DNA from: Beta vulgaris subsp. vulgaris
Taxonomy: Eukaryota > Streptophyta > Magnoliopsida > Caryophyllales > Amaranthaceae
Direction: 5' to 3'
Assembly (NCBI RefSeq): GCF_026745355.1
Contig: NC_079205.1
Span: forward strand, 37,055,545-37,119,544
Length of the DNA: 64,000 nt
This document shows, one piece after another, positions 11,033 through 22,540 of the stretch. A model generated the notes under the pieces. That model made no database searches. It saw only the letters and a program-made list of their open reading frames with translations, and was not told where the DNA came from. A program made the translations under genes and the position numbers. The first letter of the stretch is position 1. Each line of letters starts with the position of its first letter.

Positions 11033-12058
11033 ATGGCTAACAACACTGAACTAGCTGATGCTATTCGCCTCATGGCGGAGAAACTGAACAGGACAAGGTC
11101 GAACGTCCAGAGACTGCGGGAGAGATGTTCGAAAGACTGGCCAATGTGAAACCACCTTACTTTAAGGGGCCATCTGACCCTACCTTCCTAGAGAACTGGA
11201 TTAGGGAATTTGAGAAATTATTTGAAGTAGTAAATTGCCCTGCTGAGTTGAGGTAGGCCAGGCTGTATTATATCTAAAGGATGAGGCCGATTTGTGGTGG
11301 AGAGAAAACGGGGCTAGGTTGAGTGCTGCTGAGGGATTCAATTGGGAAGCCTTTGTGGTTGTGTGAGGGAAAGTTTTACCCGCCTTCATGAGAAAACAGA
11401 AAGCTCAAGAGTTCATCACCTTAGAATGGGTAGTATGACTATCTCTGAATGTTATAGTAAATTCATAACCCTGTCTAGGTTTGCACCTGAGGTGGTAGCT
11501 ACTGAGGAGCTTAAGGCTCAGAGGTTCGAACAAGGGTTGACTGATGAAATCTAGTAGGGATTAGGGGGTGAAACCTTTACATCTTAAGATGTGGTGTATG
11601 GGAGAGCTTCACATATTTATGGGTTGCAATCAAGGAGAGATAAGAGGAATGTGGTAATAGGCGAAAAGAGAAAAGAGGTTAGTACTGGGGGAAACCAAGG
11701 TAATTTTAAGAAAAACCAGAGTGGAAATGGGAATTTCCAAGGGAGGAATAACTAGGATAGTCGCAAAGGGAAACCTGAGAGAGTGCATCACTGCAAGTTT
11801 TATGACAAAAATCATCCTGGGAGAGACTGCAAGGGAGATTTAGTAACCTGTAACTATTGCCAGAAGAAGGGTCATAGGGAGTATGAGTGCTTCTCCAAGC
11901 ACGGGAAAGATCTGAAGACTCAAGGGAACGATAATCAGGCTTGATCAGGATCCAATCAGTCAGGGAACCAGGGTCCTAAGCCTGGAGGTCAGAATACCCA
12001 AGGAAACTATAGTAGGCCTGCTAATGAAAATCCTACCCAGAATAAGCCTGCAGGAAAA
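11033..12058 (+). pseudogene. gag of gypsy A, frameshifted
   Basis: The ATG at 11033 opens a frame matching the gag start of element B (MANN, then AEKL). A frameshift near 11095 and further breaks near 11240-11570 destroy it. The middle piece (readable 11342-11554) has the retrotransposon gag signature around GSMTISECYSKFITLSRFAPEVV. Near the C-terminus is a CCHC zinc knuckle, CNYCQKKGHREYEC (about 11849-11891), followed by an in-frame TGA at 11942 within a Q/N/G-rich tail. Gag would form the particle and bind RNA. Confidence 0.85.
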
Positions 12059-12487
12059 ATGTTCGTGATGAGTCGTAGCGAAGCGGAGAGGTCCGCTGAT
12101 GTGGTCACTGGTAATTTCTCTATTAATTCAGTTTTCGTTAAAACGTTATTTGATTCGGGGGCGACTTATTCTTTTATTTCGTCTTCTGTCCTAAAGAGTC
12201 TGGGGTTAGTAGAGTATGAATCAATTGACTTGTCTATCAGTATTCCTACTGGAGAAGTCATAAAGTGTACTAAGTTGTTCAAGAACCTGCCTTTGAAGAT
12301 AGGAGGGAGTGTCTTCCCATCCGACTTAATTGAGTTCAACTTAGGAGACCTAGATGTGATTCTTGGGATGAACTGGTTGAGTCTTACAAGGCACATTGAT
12401 TGTGAAGGTTCAAAAGGTAGTGTTGAGAAACCTTCGGGAAAATTGACCTCATATAGACGATTTGGAAACCCAAGAAGTTTGGAGTGA
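12059..12487 (+). pseudogene. Aspartic protease domain of gypsy A
   Basis: The catalytic box LFDSGATYSFIS (about residue 33) is intact and is followed by LGDLDVILGMNWL, typical of Ty3/gypsy retropepsins. The last 30 residues of the open frame differ from the family because of a frameshift around 12395. Protease cleaves Gag-Pol. The equivalent in element B has lost the catalytic Asp; here it is kept. It follows gag and precedes RT within what was one polyprotein. Confidence 0.85.
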
Positions 12488-12529
12488 TCTCTGCTATGCA
12501 AGTGCAGAAGTTGATGAGAAAGGGGTGTG

Positions 12530-13512
12530 ATATTTTTCTGTAGCGTGCAAGATGTAGTAAGGAAGCTGAACTAAAACTTGAGGATGTTCCAATAGTGAAT
12601 GAGTTTATGGATGTATTTCCGAGTGAAATTTCAGGTATGCCGCCTGCAAGAGCTGTTGAGTTTACCATAGACTTAGTTCCTGAACTGCACATATATCTAA
12701 GGCACCTTATAGAATGGCACCTCCTGAGATGAGTGAGTTAAAGACGCTACTGCAAGAGCTTTTGGATAAAGGTTATATCAGGCCTAGTGCATCGCCTTGG
12801 GGAGCTCCTGTATTGTTCGTGAAGAAAAAGGATGGGAGTATGAGGTTATGTATCGACTATAGGGAGTTGAACAATGTTACCATCAAAAAAAGTACCCTTT
12901 GCCTAGAATAGATGACCTATTCGATCAACTGAATGGAGCGAGTTGTTCTCGAAGATTGACTTACGTTCAGGATATCATCATTGAGGGTAGCGAATAAGGA
13001 TGGCCTAAGACTGCCTTTAGAACGCGTTATGGTCACTACGAGTTCACTGTAATGCCATTTGGGTTAACCAATGCTCCTGCTATATTTATGGACTTGATGA
13101 ATAGGATCTTTCATGAGTTTTTAGATAAGTTCGTAGTGGTTTTCATTGATGACATTTTGATATATTCGAGGAATGAAACCGAGCATGATGAACATTTAGG
13201 ATTATTTGGAGACTTTGAGAAAGAACCAACTATATGCCAATTCTCTAAGTGTGATTTCGTTTGGAGAAAGTAGCATTTTTGGGTCATTTTGTGTCTAAGG
13301 AAGGAGTCTCAGTAGATCCTGCTAAGATTCAAGCTGTGAGTGAGTGGCCAACTCCAAAGAGTGTGAACATTAGGAGTTTCTTGGGTTTAGCTGGCTATTA
13401 TAGGAGATTTGTGAGAGATTTCTCGAAGATAGCAAGACCTATGATAAGTTTGATGAAAAAGGAATCCAAGTTTGAGTGGAATGAGAAGTGTGAGGAAGCT
13501 TTTCAACCTTGA
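12530..13512 (+). pseudogene. Reverse transcriptase domain of gypsy A, frameshifted
   Basis: Pieces in three frames: 12714-12911 ([29 protein letters not shown]), 13052-13273 ([21 protein letters not shown] with the catalytic FIDD at 13142-13153) and 13261-13512 (AFLGHFVSKEGV, FLGLAGYYRRF). Breaks lie near 12905, 12985 and 13260. The catalytic aspartates survive but no continuous protein is possible. Synthesises cDNA in intact relatives. Confidence 0.92.
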
Positions 13513-14209
13513 AGGATCGTTTAACCACTGCACCTGTTTTCACCCTACCTGATGGAATGAGGGATTTGAGGTCTATAGTGATGCTTCGAAAAATGGTTTG
13601 GGTTGTGTGTTGCAACAGAATGGTAAGGTAATAGCTTATGCATCGCGTCAATTGAAACCTTATGAGGCTAATTACCCTACCCATGATCTAGAGTTAGCTG
13701 CCATAGTGTTTGCTTGAAATTTGGAGACATTATCTTTATGGAGCAACTTGCAAGATATTTACAGACCATAAGAGCTTGAAGTACATATTTACCCAAAAAG
13801 ACTTGAATATGAGGCAAGAGAAGATGGCTGAGTTGATTAAAGACTACGATTTAGACATCCAGTATCATGAGGGGAAAGCCAATGTGGTGGCTGACGCCTT
13901 AAGTAGGAAATCGAGTCATAGCTTGAGTGCTTTGATAGTCCCTGAGGAGTTGTGTAGAGATATGCAAAGGTTGAACCTAGAAATTTTAAATCCTGGGGAA
14001 AGTGAGGCTAGACTTAGTAATCTTTCTTTGGGAGTGTCAGTTTTCGATGAGATCATTGAGGGTCAAGTCGGGGATGAGCATCTAGACAAGATCAAGGAGA
14101 AAATGAAGCAAGGTAAGGAAGTAGACTTCAAGATTCATGATGATGGGAGTCTAAGGTTAAAGGGAGGTGGTGTGTACCACAGAAGTGCAATGACCTTAAG
14201 AGACGTCTT
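13513..14209 (+). pseudogene. RNase H domain of gypsy A, first copy
   Basis: Text includes [20 protein letters not shown] (about 13626-13685) and, after a frameshift at 13716, [24 protein letters not shown] (13719-13790), [19 protein letters not shown] and the linker ahead of integrase. DALSRK is the diagnostic RNase H end in Ty3/gypsy. Its open piece (13710-14282) runs into a wrong frame at its 3' end. It is the upstream copy of the duplicated segment. Confidence 0.85.
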
Positions 14210-15184
14210 ATGGATGAGGGGCATAATACTCCGTATTCTGTGCACCCTGGGGGTGACAAGTTGTATAAGGACCTTAAGGTGATCTATTGGTGGCTGAACA
14301 TGAAGCGAGAAGTAGCTGAATATGTGTCTAAGTGTCTAACCTGTCAAAAAGTGAAGATAGACCATAAGAGACCCATGGGGAAAGTTCAATCGTTAGAGGT
14401 TCCTGGATGGAAGTGGGATTCGATTTCTATGGACTTTGTGACTGCCTTACCCAAAACGAGGAATGGAAATGATACCATTTGGGTTATAGTGGATAGACTG
14501 ACCAAGTCCGCTGTTTTCATACCTATTAAGGAGACATGGAAGAAGAAGCAACTCGCTACAACCTATATCAAGCATGTCGTGAGATTGCATGAAGTTCCAA
14601 AGGACATTATCTCGGATCGTCACTCTAGATTCGTGCGAGATTTCTCAAAGACCAATTTAATGAAAAAGGAGTCCAAGTTTGAGTGGAATGAGAAGTGTGA
14701 GGAAGCTTTCCAGATCTTGAAGGATCGTTTAACCTTTGCACCTGTTTTAACCCTACCTGATGGGAATGAAAGATTTGAGGTATATATTGATGCTTCGAAA
14801 AATGGTTTGGGTTGTGTGTTGCAAAAGAATGGTAAGGTAATTGCGTATGCATCGCGTCAATTGAAACCTTATGAGGCTAATTACCCTACCCATGATCTAG
14901 AGTTAGCTGCCATGATGTTTGCATTGAAAATTTGGAGACATTATCTCTATGGAGCAACTTGTAAGATATTTACAGATCAGAAGAGTTTGAAGTACATATT
15001 TACTCAAAAAGACTTGAATATGAGGCAGAGAAGATGGTTGGAGTTGATTAAAGATTACGATTTAGACATCCAATATCATGAGGGGAAAGCCAATGTGGTG
15101 GCTGACGCCTTGAGCAGGAAATCGAGTCATAGCTTGAGTACTTTAATAGTCCAGAGGAGTTGTGTAGAGATATGCAAAGGTTGA
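14210..15184 (+). pseudogene. Chimeric ORF: integrase N-terminal half fused to a second RNase H
   Basis: A 324-residue open frame. Residues 1-60 hold the integrase zinc-binding region (HPGGDKLY, then KCLTCQK). Residues 65-142 hold the start of the DDE core ([33 protein letters not shown]). At about residue 142 it switches to the end of RT ([23 protein letters not shown]) and then a complete RNase H stretch ending [10 protein letters not shown]. It is the product of the tandem duplication. It stays open for nearly 1 kb across the junction but lacks the last part of the integrase core. Confidence 0.85.
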
Positions 15185-16460
15185 ATCTGGAAATTTTAAA
15201 TCCTGGGGAAAGTGAGGCTAGACTTAGTAATCTTTCTTTGGGAGTGTCAGTTTTCGACGAGATTATTGAGGGTCAAGTCGGGGATGAGCACCTAGACAAG
15301 ATCAAGGAGAAAATGAAGCAAGGAAAGGAAGTAGACTTCAAGATTCATGATGATGGGAGTCTAAGGTTTAAAGGGAGGTGGTGTGTACCACAGAAGTGCA
15401 ATGACCTTAAGAGACGTCTTATGGACGAGGGCATAATACTCCATATTCTGTGCACCCTGGGGGTGACAAGCTGTATAAAGACCTTAAGGTGACTATTGGT
15501 GGCCAAACATGAAGTGAGAAGTAGCCGAATACGTGTCTAAGTGTCTTAACCTGTCAGAAGGTGAAGATCGACCATAAGAGACCCATGGGGAAAGTTCAAT
15601 CACTAGAGGTCCCTGGATGGAAGTGGGATTCTATTTCTATGGACTTTGTGACTGCCTTACCCAAGACGAGGAGTGGAAATGACACCATTTGGGTTATTGT
15701 GGATAGACTGACCAATCCGCCGTGTTCATACCTATTAAGGAAACATGGAAAAAGAAGCAACTCGCTACGACCTATATCAAGCATGTAGTGAGATTGCATG
15801 GAGTTCCAAAGGACATTATCTCGGATCGTGACTCTAGATTTCTATCTAAGTTCTTGGAAAAAGGTCCAATTAAACCTTGGGACAACATTGAAAATGAGTA
15901 CCGCCTTTCACCCTGCGACCGATGGTCAGACTGAGAGGACTAATCAGACTATAGGATATGTTGAGAGCTTGTGCAATGATTTTCAAGGAAGTTGGGAGGA
16001 CCAATTAGATTTGATTGAGTTTTCTTACAACAATAGTTACCATGCAAGTATAAAGATGGCACCATTTGAGGCATTATATGGACTGAAATGTAGAAGTCCG
16101 ATTTGCTGGAATGACGTTAGCGAAAATATAGTCTTGGGGACTGAATTAATTGAGGAGACCGTCAAGAATGTCAAATTGATTCAGGCTCGAATTCAAGCTG
16201 CGCAAGATAGGCAGAAAAGTTATGCAGATTTAAAACGTCGCGAAGATGAGTTTGCTGTAGGTGATAAAGTATTCCTGAAAGTATCACCCACTAAAGGCGT
16301 TATGAGATTTGGGAAAAAGGGCAAGCTAAGTGCTAAATATGTAGGCCCATATGAGATTTTGGAGCGCATTGGGAAAGTAGCTTATAGATTGGCATTGCCA
16401 ATGGAGTTTGAAAAGATGCATGATGTATTCCACATCTCCAACTTAAGGCTATATCCCTGA
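15185..16460 (+). pseudogene. Integrase of gypsy A, second copy, frameshifted
   Basis: Pieces: 15160-15492 (linker), 15561-15788 ([18 protein letters not shown]), then 15798-16460, a 220-residue open frame with the end of the core (SWEDQLDLIEFSYNNSYH), PFEALYG.KCRSPICW, and the C-terminal GKLSAKYVGPYEILERIGKVAYRLALP. This piece supplies the core end that the chimeric ORF upstream lacks. Frameshifts near 15480, 15715 and 15880 prevent function. Integrase would insert cDNA into chromatin. Confidence 0.88.
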
Positions 16461-16704
16461 TGAGCGTCATGTGTTAGAGCCTGAAAGAGTCAGATAGATA
16501 GTAGCCTCACATATGAGGAAAGACCTGTCAAGATTCTCGACAGGAAAGTGCGTAGTACGCGCAACAAGGATGTTCATATTGTCAAAGTTCTTTAGTCTAA
16601 CCACAAGTTAAAAAGGCCACGTGGGAAGCCGAAGATGATATGAAGAAAAAGTATCCAGACCTATTCCTTGAGGTGAGTTACGAGGGCGTAACTCGTTTTC
16701 TTTA
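16461..16704 (+). pseudogene. C-terminal chromodomain of gypsy A, broken
   Basis: Reading several frames gives VKILDRKV, NKDVHIVKV, a shift, then TWEAEDDM and KYPDLF...VSYEGV. This matches the chromodomain region of Tekay-type chromoviruses, which targets integration to chromatin marks. Element B carries the same region at 47060-47330 (minus strand). Stops and single-base shifts are present. Confidence 0.75.
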
Positions 16705-16982
16705 AGGGGGTAGAATGCGATAAATTTCGCGCTTTTGTCTATTTTTATGAGATTTTCATGCATATGTATGCCTATGTCGGGAATTTGCACATGTTAGTGC
16801 AAAAGAAGTAGAGTCTCCGCATAAGAAAAGTGTTCATAAGTAACACAAGTGTTTTAAAAATGGAAAGGTGCACAAGAGGCACTATCTTTCTTCAAAAGTT
16901 CTCGAAATGTTGAGTTCAAACTTTTGAAAGTACGAGGATTTTGTGTTAAGTTTCGGACGAAACTTCTTTTAAGGGGGTAGAC
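16705..16982 (+). other. 3' untranslated end and polypurine tract of gypsy A
   Basis: Non-coding. It ends with the purine-rich AAGGGGGTAGAC just before the 3' LTR at 16983. A similar purine tract lies near 16706-16714. Confidence 0.75.
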
Positions 16983-18855
16983 TGTAATCCCCCACAATTT
17001 TAAAGAATTTTCATAAATATATTAAGTATTTATGTAGTTATATTAAATCCAAATGATTTGGAAAATGATTTGACTTTTAAAAAGGGTTGACTATTTTAAA
17101 AGTCAACTGAAATTATTTTCATAGCTTAATAAAATTGAAATATTTTAATTAAGCATGTTTTAATAAGAGTTTTAAATATTAAAAGTATATTGAAAAGATA
17201 GTTAATGGAATCGAAAGCCCAAAAGTGATAAAAGGGAAAGATCATTTGATGACTAAAGTTTTGAATAGCCCATCTTATTAGTCATCAAATTTCATTAATT
17301 AAAATCTCTTTTCCTAAGCCCACAAGTACAAGCCTTTATATAAATATCCTAAAAACCCAATTATTTTACCCTACACACTTATTTTTCTCCCTTCACACGT
17401 ATTTCTCTCTCTCTCTCACTCGGCATTCTCTCTCTCCTCCTTGTGCGTCGTTTCTTCATCTTTCCTCTCAAAAGTTCGTTTCTTCTTCTTCAAGTAACGT
17501 TTCTTGTTCAACAAGAAACGTCACAAATCTTTTCTTTGAGCCAAGAACCGACCGACCGCCGGTCCTCTGCCTGCTGCTGCTATCCACGCCTTTTCCTCAT
17601 TATTTTGGTTGTTTTTCTTTCTTCCTCTCTAAGATTCCATTAAATACTAGTTTTATGTTATTATTATTATATTTTCATGTTTATGAATTAAATTACTGTT
17701 TTATTTATATAAATAATTTTCGGTATATGATATTATTATAATAAATTTCCAATTTAATATGTTAAGTTATTTTAGTTTTTAACATGAAATTTATAGTTTT
17801 TAGGATTTTTAATTACTAGAAACTATATATATAAAGTATAAATCATGAGATTTGGTTAGTACATAATTTTATATGTATTGAATATATTTTTAGAAGATTT
17901 ATTAAATTTTATAAGTGTTGTAATTTCAGAAAATAAGTATTTTAAGAGTTTTAAAGGATTATTAATCACTAGAATAGTTGTACTATACTAGGGATTAAAA
18001 ATAACGAAATTTTGGTACGTAAAAACGATTTGAAAACACGTTTAAGGGGGTTTTGATCGTTTTAAAGTTGCTGTAAAGTTTTAGTTCGAGATATTTATTT
18101 CATTACTTTATTTTCTAGGCGGAGATTTCATAGTAGGAGACTTTTAGCGAGTAAAAGTTGCCTACCGATTGGTTTATACAAGGTACGTACATCATCTACG
18201 TGCTATGTGATTTAGAAGCATGCTCTAAGAGTATTTTATTTATTAGTATCATGTATAGGGCTCTATTTGTTCATATGTATGATTACTTGAATTGTTTTTA
18301 CATTTTATTTGCCTGTGTGCTACATGTAAACTAGAAGTGATTATGATTATAAATGGTTGTATGGAAGATTGATGCAAGCATGATAAGTCAAGTTATTTAT
18401 TAATTCGTGAGTGAATTAATATAAGTAGAGTGAATCATGTGTTACATGTATTCTTTGAGTATTATTTACTATCTTATGAGGACCGTGGACCTTATTTGGT
18501 AAGTTACAAGTTCTACCTATATAAAGGTAAAGTTTATTGTTGGCTAGGTTAAGCAAGCAAGTTAGTAAAGTATGAAAAGGAGTTAAAGGAGTCTTGATTG
18601 ATGAGTTGTGATCACTTGTTAATCCAAAGATAAAAAGAGTTTTTGTTATGACTGTTTGAGTATTAGTTATGTGTTGCTTGTTTGTTGTGTCAACACAAGT
18701 AATAAAATACATTCAACGTAAAGTGAAACGAGAATAGGTTATAGACTTTAGACTGGTGCACGTCTAGAGTTGGACACTAAGGGTTGGAATGCATGGTGAG
18801 CGTGCCATGGGTTCTTCTAGGAATGGATTGATCACCATCCCTCTTTCAGTTCAAA

Positions 18856-18860
18856 GGTTC
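18856..18860. repeat. TSD GGTTC (left) of solo copia LTR
   Basis: An identical GGTTC is at 20434-20438. A single copy is at the uninterrupted site in the 5' LTR (7423-7427). Confidence 0.95.
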
Positions 18861-20433
18861 TGTTGACCCTTGAGTTTTGAAGATGACCTAACCACAAAAG
18901 ACATAGTATATTTTATTTATGTTGTTGCAAGGTAATTCATGCTCGAGCTAAGAGAATACTTGATTGAAGATTAAAGCGGAGAATTAATCAAGATCGAAGT
19001 AAAGATGTTCGAGAGATGAAGAATCAAGCATGGAATGAAGATTAGAATACATTAGGGTATTTATTAATCTTCTTGTTAAGGTTTAGTAAAAGCTTTATTA
19101 AGTTCGTGGTGAATTCTCAAAGGAACTTGGTTCTGTTCCCATGAAAGGAACAGACCTGGCACTATAGGAACAAGGCTAAGGAACATGACTTAAAGATTAG
19201 GGAACAAGACTTAAAACTAATTTAGGAACTTATAAGTGACTAATATTGTGCGCCTAAGTTAATTGAGTGCCTAATATAGTTGTTAGAGTTTTTAGGGATA
19301 TTTTGACTAAGATCCATTATATTAGGAAGTTAGTTTAAGTTTGTTAGGAAAAGATTTTAAAAAAGATTTTCCGATTTTAAATTAACTGATTTTCAAATAT
19401 TATCTTTTTAAAATATATATTTTATCTTTTATATTTTATTTAAAAGATTTAGTTTTCGAAAATTTAATATTTCCAGTTTTTAAATGTTTCGGATTTTTAA
19501 ATTATAAAAACTGTTTTCCGGTTTTATAAAAGATTTTGAAAAAGATATTTTTCCTAAAAACTAGCTAAAGTATTTTATTTATTTATTTCCTAAAAACTAG
19601 ATTGCACGCCTAAAGTTTACTGCTACACGTTTTATGTAGTTAGTGGATTTAGTGGCTTAAGTTAATTATCCTCCAAGTATTTATTTAATTAAATAAGTTT
19701 AATTATTCTCCAAGTTTTGCAAAAACCACGTAATGTGTTACTGCTTCTATGAATTGAAGTAGTGGATTAGTGGATGCTTTACATGATATGGAATAATTAA
19801 TTTAATTTAATTAATTAATTAAACATCATGGAGAACATGTGATAATGGTCTAAGTTAGTGGAGAACATGTCTTGTCTTAATTGTCTATAAATAGGCGCCT
19901 AATTCATTTGAGCAAAATTGTGTCTGACTTAGTTAATTTGTCATAAGTTATCTAAAGTGTCAGTGTCTTTTCTTGCTTTAAGAGAATTCATACTTACATT
20001 AATCGAGTTTATTACTCTTCCATTATTTTATAAAGTGTATTTTTGAGAAAAAGGGTTTGAGTGAACTCTTGTAAGTGTGAGAAAGCTTTGAGTGAAGCAA
20101 GAGAAAGAGAAAGGAACTTCGAGTGAAGTTTGAGAGAAAACGTCAGTTGTTGGGAACTGTCGTTGGGAACTTGAGTTGAGTGACTTAAGTTGAGAATCGA
20201 GAGAAAAGTAATAGGTTGTAATCAGAGTTTCTTTGGCCTATTATAGTGGAAAGTTGTTTGAAATCCCTTGTGGTCGAGGTTGTTTCTTCCTACTAGGACT
20301 AGGAAGTTTTTCCTCGTAAAATCTCTCGTGTTCCCATTGTTTGTTCCCAAGTTTACTTTTAATTCCGCAAAAAGTATAGCTTATTCTCTCACTATAATTC
20401 ACCCCCCTCTTATAGTGCTCATATTATACAACA
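18861..20433 (+). mobile_element. Solo LTR of copia family S inside gypsy A 3' LTR
   Basis: 1573 bp from TGTTGACCC to ATTATACAACA, closely similar to the minus-strand LTR of element S (23626-25107). It is flanked by perfect GGTTC TSDs, with no internal region. It probably formed by recombination between the two LTRs of a full insertion. A TATA-like box TATAAATA is at 19886-19893. The opposite orientation to S and the clean TSD show it is an independent insertion. Confidence 0.95.
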
Positions 20434-21072
20434 GGTTCCTCGATATCGCAGGTCATTTTTGGAATATGTGGTAGCTCCCATATTTCCTATTTTTAGATAA
20501 GTCAACTCGTCCAATAACTATTCCATTTAAAGAAAGAAATAATGTTTAGAGTCTAGTTCAGTAAAAGTTGCTTGCAGATTATTATATGTTTATATTATTA
20601 TTTATCCCTGCAAGTTACTTTTGTAGTATCATGTTTAGGATTATTTATGCCTGATATGTAGTACTCAGCTTTGCTGATTACGTGCTTGTTGTGTGTGTGA
20701 TCATGGCTTTGCCTATTGATCCTGTGGTGATCCTTCGAGGGAGCAGAGTCGAGAAAGCATTGACATTACAGGTTCGCAGATGAATCTCATTGGGAATCTG
20801 GAATGGAGAGACTCATTGTATTACTAGTATTATTTAAGTTGCTTTCGTAGGAACATTTACTTTTCAGACATTAGTTGTAAGTTGGTGTGTTTTAGTTTCA
20901 GATATTGTTATTGATTTCATAAGCTTTAATAAAGTTGTTTTTGGTAAGTTGTTTTCTGCTGCAAAATTCTGAGTAAGCCGAAACGTTATCACACGGACGA
21001 TAATGCTTGGGTAATTCTCTAAGGTTATTATAAAAGTATTTTCTAGAAAGAGAGAATTATCGGGGCGTTACG

Positions 21073-21077
21073 CCCAC
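21073..21077. repeat. Right TSD of gypsy A (CCCAC)
   Basis: One mismatch to CCTAC at 5533-5537. Confidence 0.85.
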
Positions 21078-21720
21078 TTTGAATCCTCATAGGTCCACAT
21101 AAATCCATATGAATTAATTCTAAAGGTCTTGTGGTACTTACCACATTTTTGGACTTGAAAGATGACCTAACATGCTTACCTTTAGCGCATGCACCACAAA
21201 CATGATCCAAATGAATCTTAATTGAAGGTAAACCTAAAACTAGTTCTTTTGAACGAAGTTTGTCAAGCAGAGAAAAGCTAGCATGACCTAGACGTATATG
21301 CCATAAAAATGAATCATCATCAATAACACTAAGGCATGTAAACTTGTTTTTGGGAACAAGGTTGAGATCCACAACATATGTGTTCCCTTTTCTTGTTCCT
21401 TCCAAAACGACATCCTTTGTGCTATTGTTGACAATTAAACATTTTTCACTATTAAACTTCACACAGTTCCCTTTATCACAGAATTGGGAAATACTCAACA
21501 AATTATGCTTTAAACCATCAACTAGAAAAACATTATCTATGGAATGTGACGATGACTTACCAACGTTGCCCATGGCAACTATGTTACCTTTCTTGTTGTC
21601 ACCAAAAGTCACACTTCCACCATTATAGGCTGAGAGTGAGAGAATCTTGATTTATCTCCAGTCATATGCTTAGAACAACCACTGTCTAGGTACCATGTGT
21701 TGTTCCCCCTCACTCCAACC
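21078..21720 (-). pseudogene. Protease end, GAG-pre-integrase and integrase start of copia S
   Basis: The protease box DSGCSKHMTG is encoded at 21686-21657 on the minus strand. An open piece from 21612 then gives LLSISQFCDKG, the GAG-pre-integrase region FLWHIRLGHAS and the zinc-binding HVCGACAKGKH, then LELIHMDLCGPMRIQS, where element A interrupts the gene. The first catalytic Asp of the integrase core is on the far side, near 5500. The bases on either side of A rejoin in frame when A is removed, so this gene was open here when A landed. Confidence 0.88.
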
Positions 21721-21730
21721 TGCAAGAAAA

Positions 21731-22510
21731 CTAATTGTTAGAGTTAGGAACCCAATCTTTCTTGGGTTCCTTTCCTTCAGGAACAATATATTTCTTTTTC
21801 CAAGTTACTCTACTTGTTTCCAATTTCTCATTAATGCGACCAAGTCTTTTAGGACAAGAGTTCCTATAGTGACCAGTGTTCCCGCAAAACATGCAAACTT
21901 TATCACTTGGTAAATCAACTCTCTTTTTAGGTTTTTCAAATTTCTTTTTGTGATTAAAACCAAGACCTTCGGTTCGTTTTGTTTGAAGGTTATTAATCCA
22001 ATTTGGTATAGGTAGCATTTTCTTTTCATTCCTCATTTGGTGCAGTTCCCCTACAAGTTCATTGTTTTCTATTTCCGGAAATGAAACATGATTTTTCAAT
22101 TCGTTTATTTCAGATTTGAAACTTTGCAAGGGAACTGACTTAATGTCAAAGGAGCTTACTTCAGGAACAAACTCTTTTAATTGTGATAACTCAAGGCTTA
22201 ACAAGTAGTTCTCATTTTTAAGATTTTCGAAATCCTCTTTTAATTTAAGAGTTTTGTCAAACAACTCGAAAAATCTTTTCTCAATATCAATTCGAATGCT
22301 TTTAAGCCAAGAGGTATGTTCCTTCGCAACAGTTAAAGCATGTTGACATTGTTTTAGTTTAATAGTCTCAACTTTGCAATCATTTACAACGTCAACAATA
22401 AACTCAAATAACTTTTCTTTATTTAAAGAATTAAGACGAGTTTTGATAGTGTCTAGACTTGCCTTAAGAGATTCAATCTCTTCATTAGATTCGGAATTGT
22501 CAAGAGCCAT
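21731..22510 (-). CDS. Gag C-terminal part of copia S, coiled coil plus zinc knuckle
   Basis: 259 residues without a stop. Residues 8-165 are rich in heptad-like L, E and K and probably form coiled coils. A CCHC zinc knuckle (C206, C209, H214, C219) follows, then a basic stretch and a tail. It is the second of two knuckles in this gag. In Sireviruses gag is unusually large with such coiled-coil regions. It is in a separate frame from the upstream piece (ends 22541), so the full gag is split; the ATG at 22510 is internal to the ancestral gag. The protease follows downstream near 21690. Confidence 0.75.
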   Translation of the reverse strand: MALDNSESNEEIESLKASLDTIKTRLNSLNKEKLFEFIVDVVNDCKVETIKLKQCQHALTVAKEHTSWLKSIRIDIEKRFFELFDKTLKLKEDFENLKNENYLLSLELSQLKEFVPEVSSFDIKSVPLQSFKSEINELKNHVSFPEIENNELVGELHQMRNEKKMLPIPNWINNLQTKRTEGLGFNHKKKFEKPKKRVDLPSDKVCMFCGNTGHYRNSCPKRLGRINEKLETSRVTWKKKYIVPEGKEPKKDWVPNSNN

Positions 22511-22540
22511 AAGACAGAAGTTTGCAGTCTCCTCATTTGG

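Larger units (their letters stand above)
13405..15835 (+). repeat. Imperfect tandem duplication of the RT-end/RNase H/integrase segment
   Basis: Copy 1 spans about 13405-14626 and copy 2 about 14627-15835, roughly 1.21-1.22 kb each. The junction at 14627-14640 joins integrase text (DRHSRF) to text from the end of RT (VRDFSK). A short AGATT(T) tract is shared by both parents at the join. The copies differ by scattered substitutions and indels. Confidence 0.88.
5538..21072 (+). mobile_element. Gypsy chromovirus element A (Tekay/Del-like), with nested insertions
   Basis: Two direct LTRs (5538-8063 and 16983-21072, the latter interrupted) flank a PBS, an extra ORF, gag, protease, RT, RNase H, integrase and a chromodomain, in the Ty3/gypsy order with RT before integrase. 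The chromodomain text (VKVLW.NH and TWEAEDDM...YP) and about 2.5 kb LTRs point to the Tekay/Del branch of chromoviruses. The 5-bp TSD is CCTAC/CCCAC. The element contains a Mutator-like insertion (8457-9758), a solo copia LTR (18861-20433) and an internal duplication of RNase H/integrase (13405-15835). Every pol domain is broken, so it is not autonomous. Confidence 0.93.
16983..21072 (+). repeat. 3' LTR of gypsy A, interrupted by a solo copia LTR
   Basis: 2512 bp once the insertion 18861-20433 and one TSD are removed, matching the 5' LTR. It ends GTTACG instead of GTTACA, a single change at the last base. The palindrome is at 17497-17521 and the TATA-like box at 17337-17346. Confidence 0.94.
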
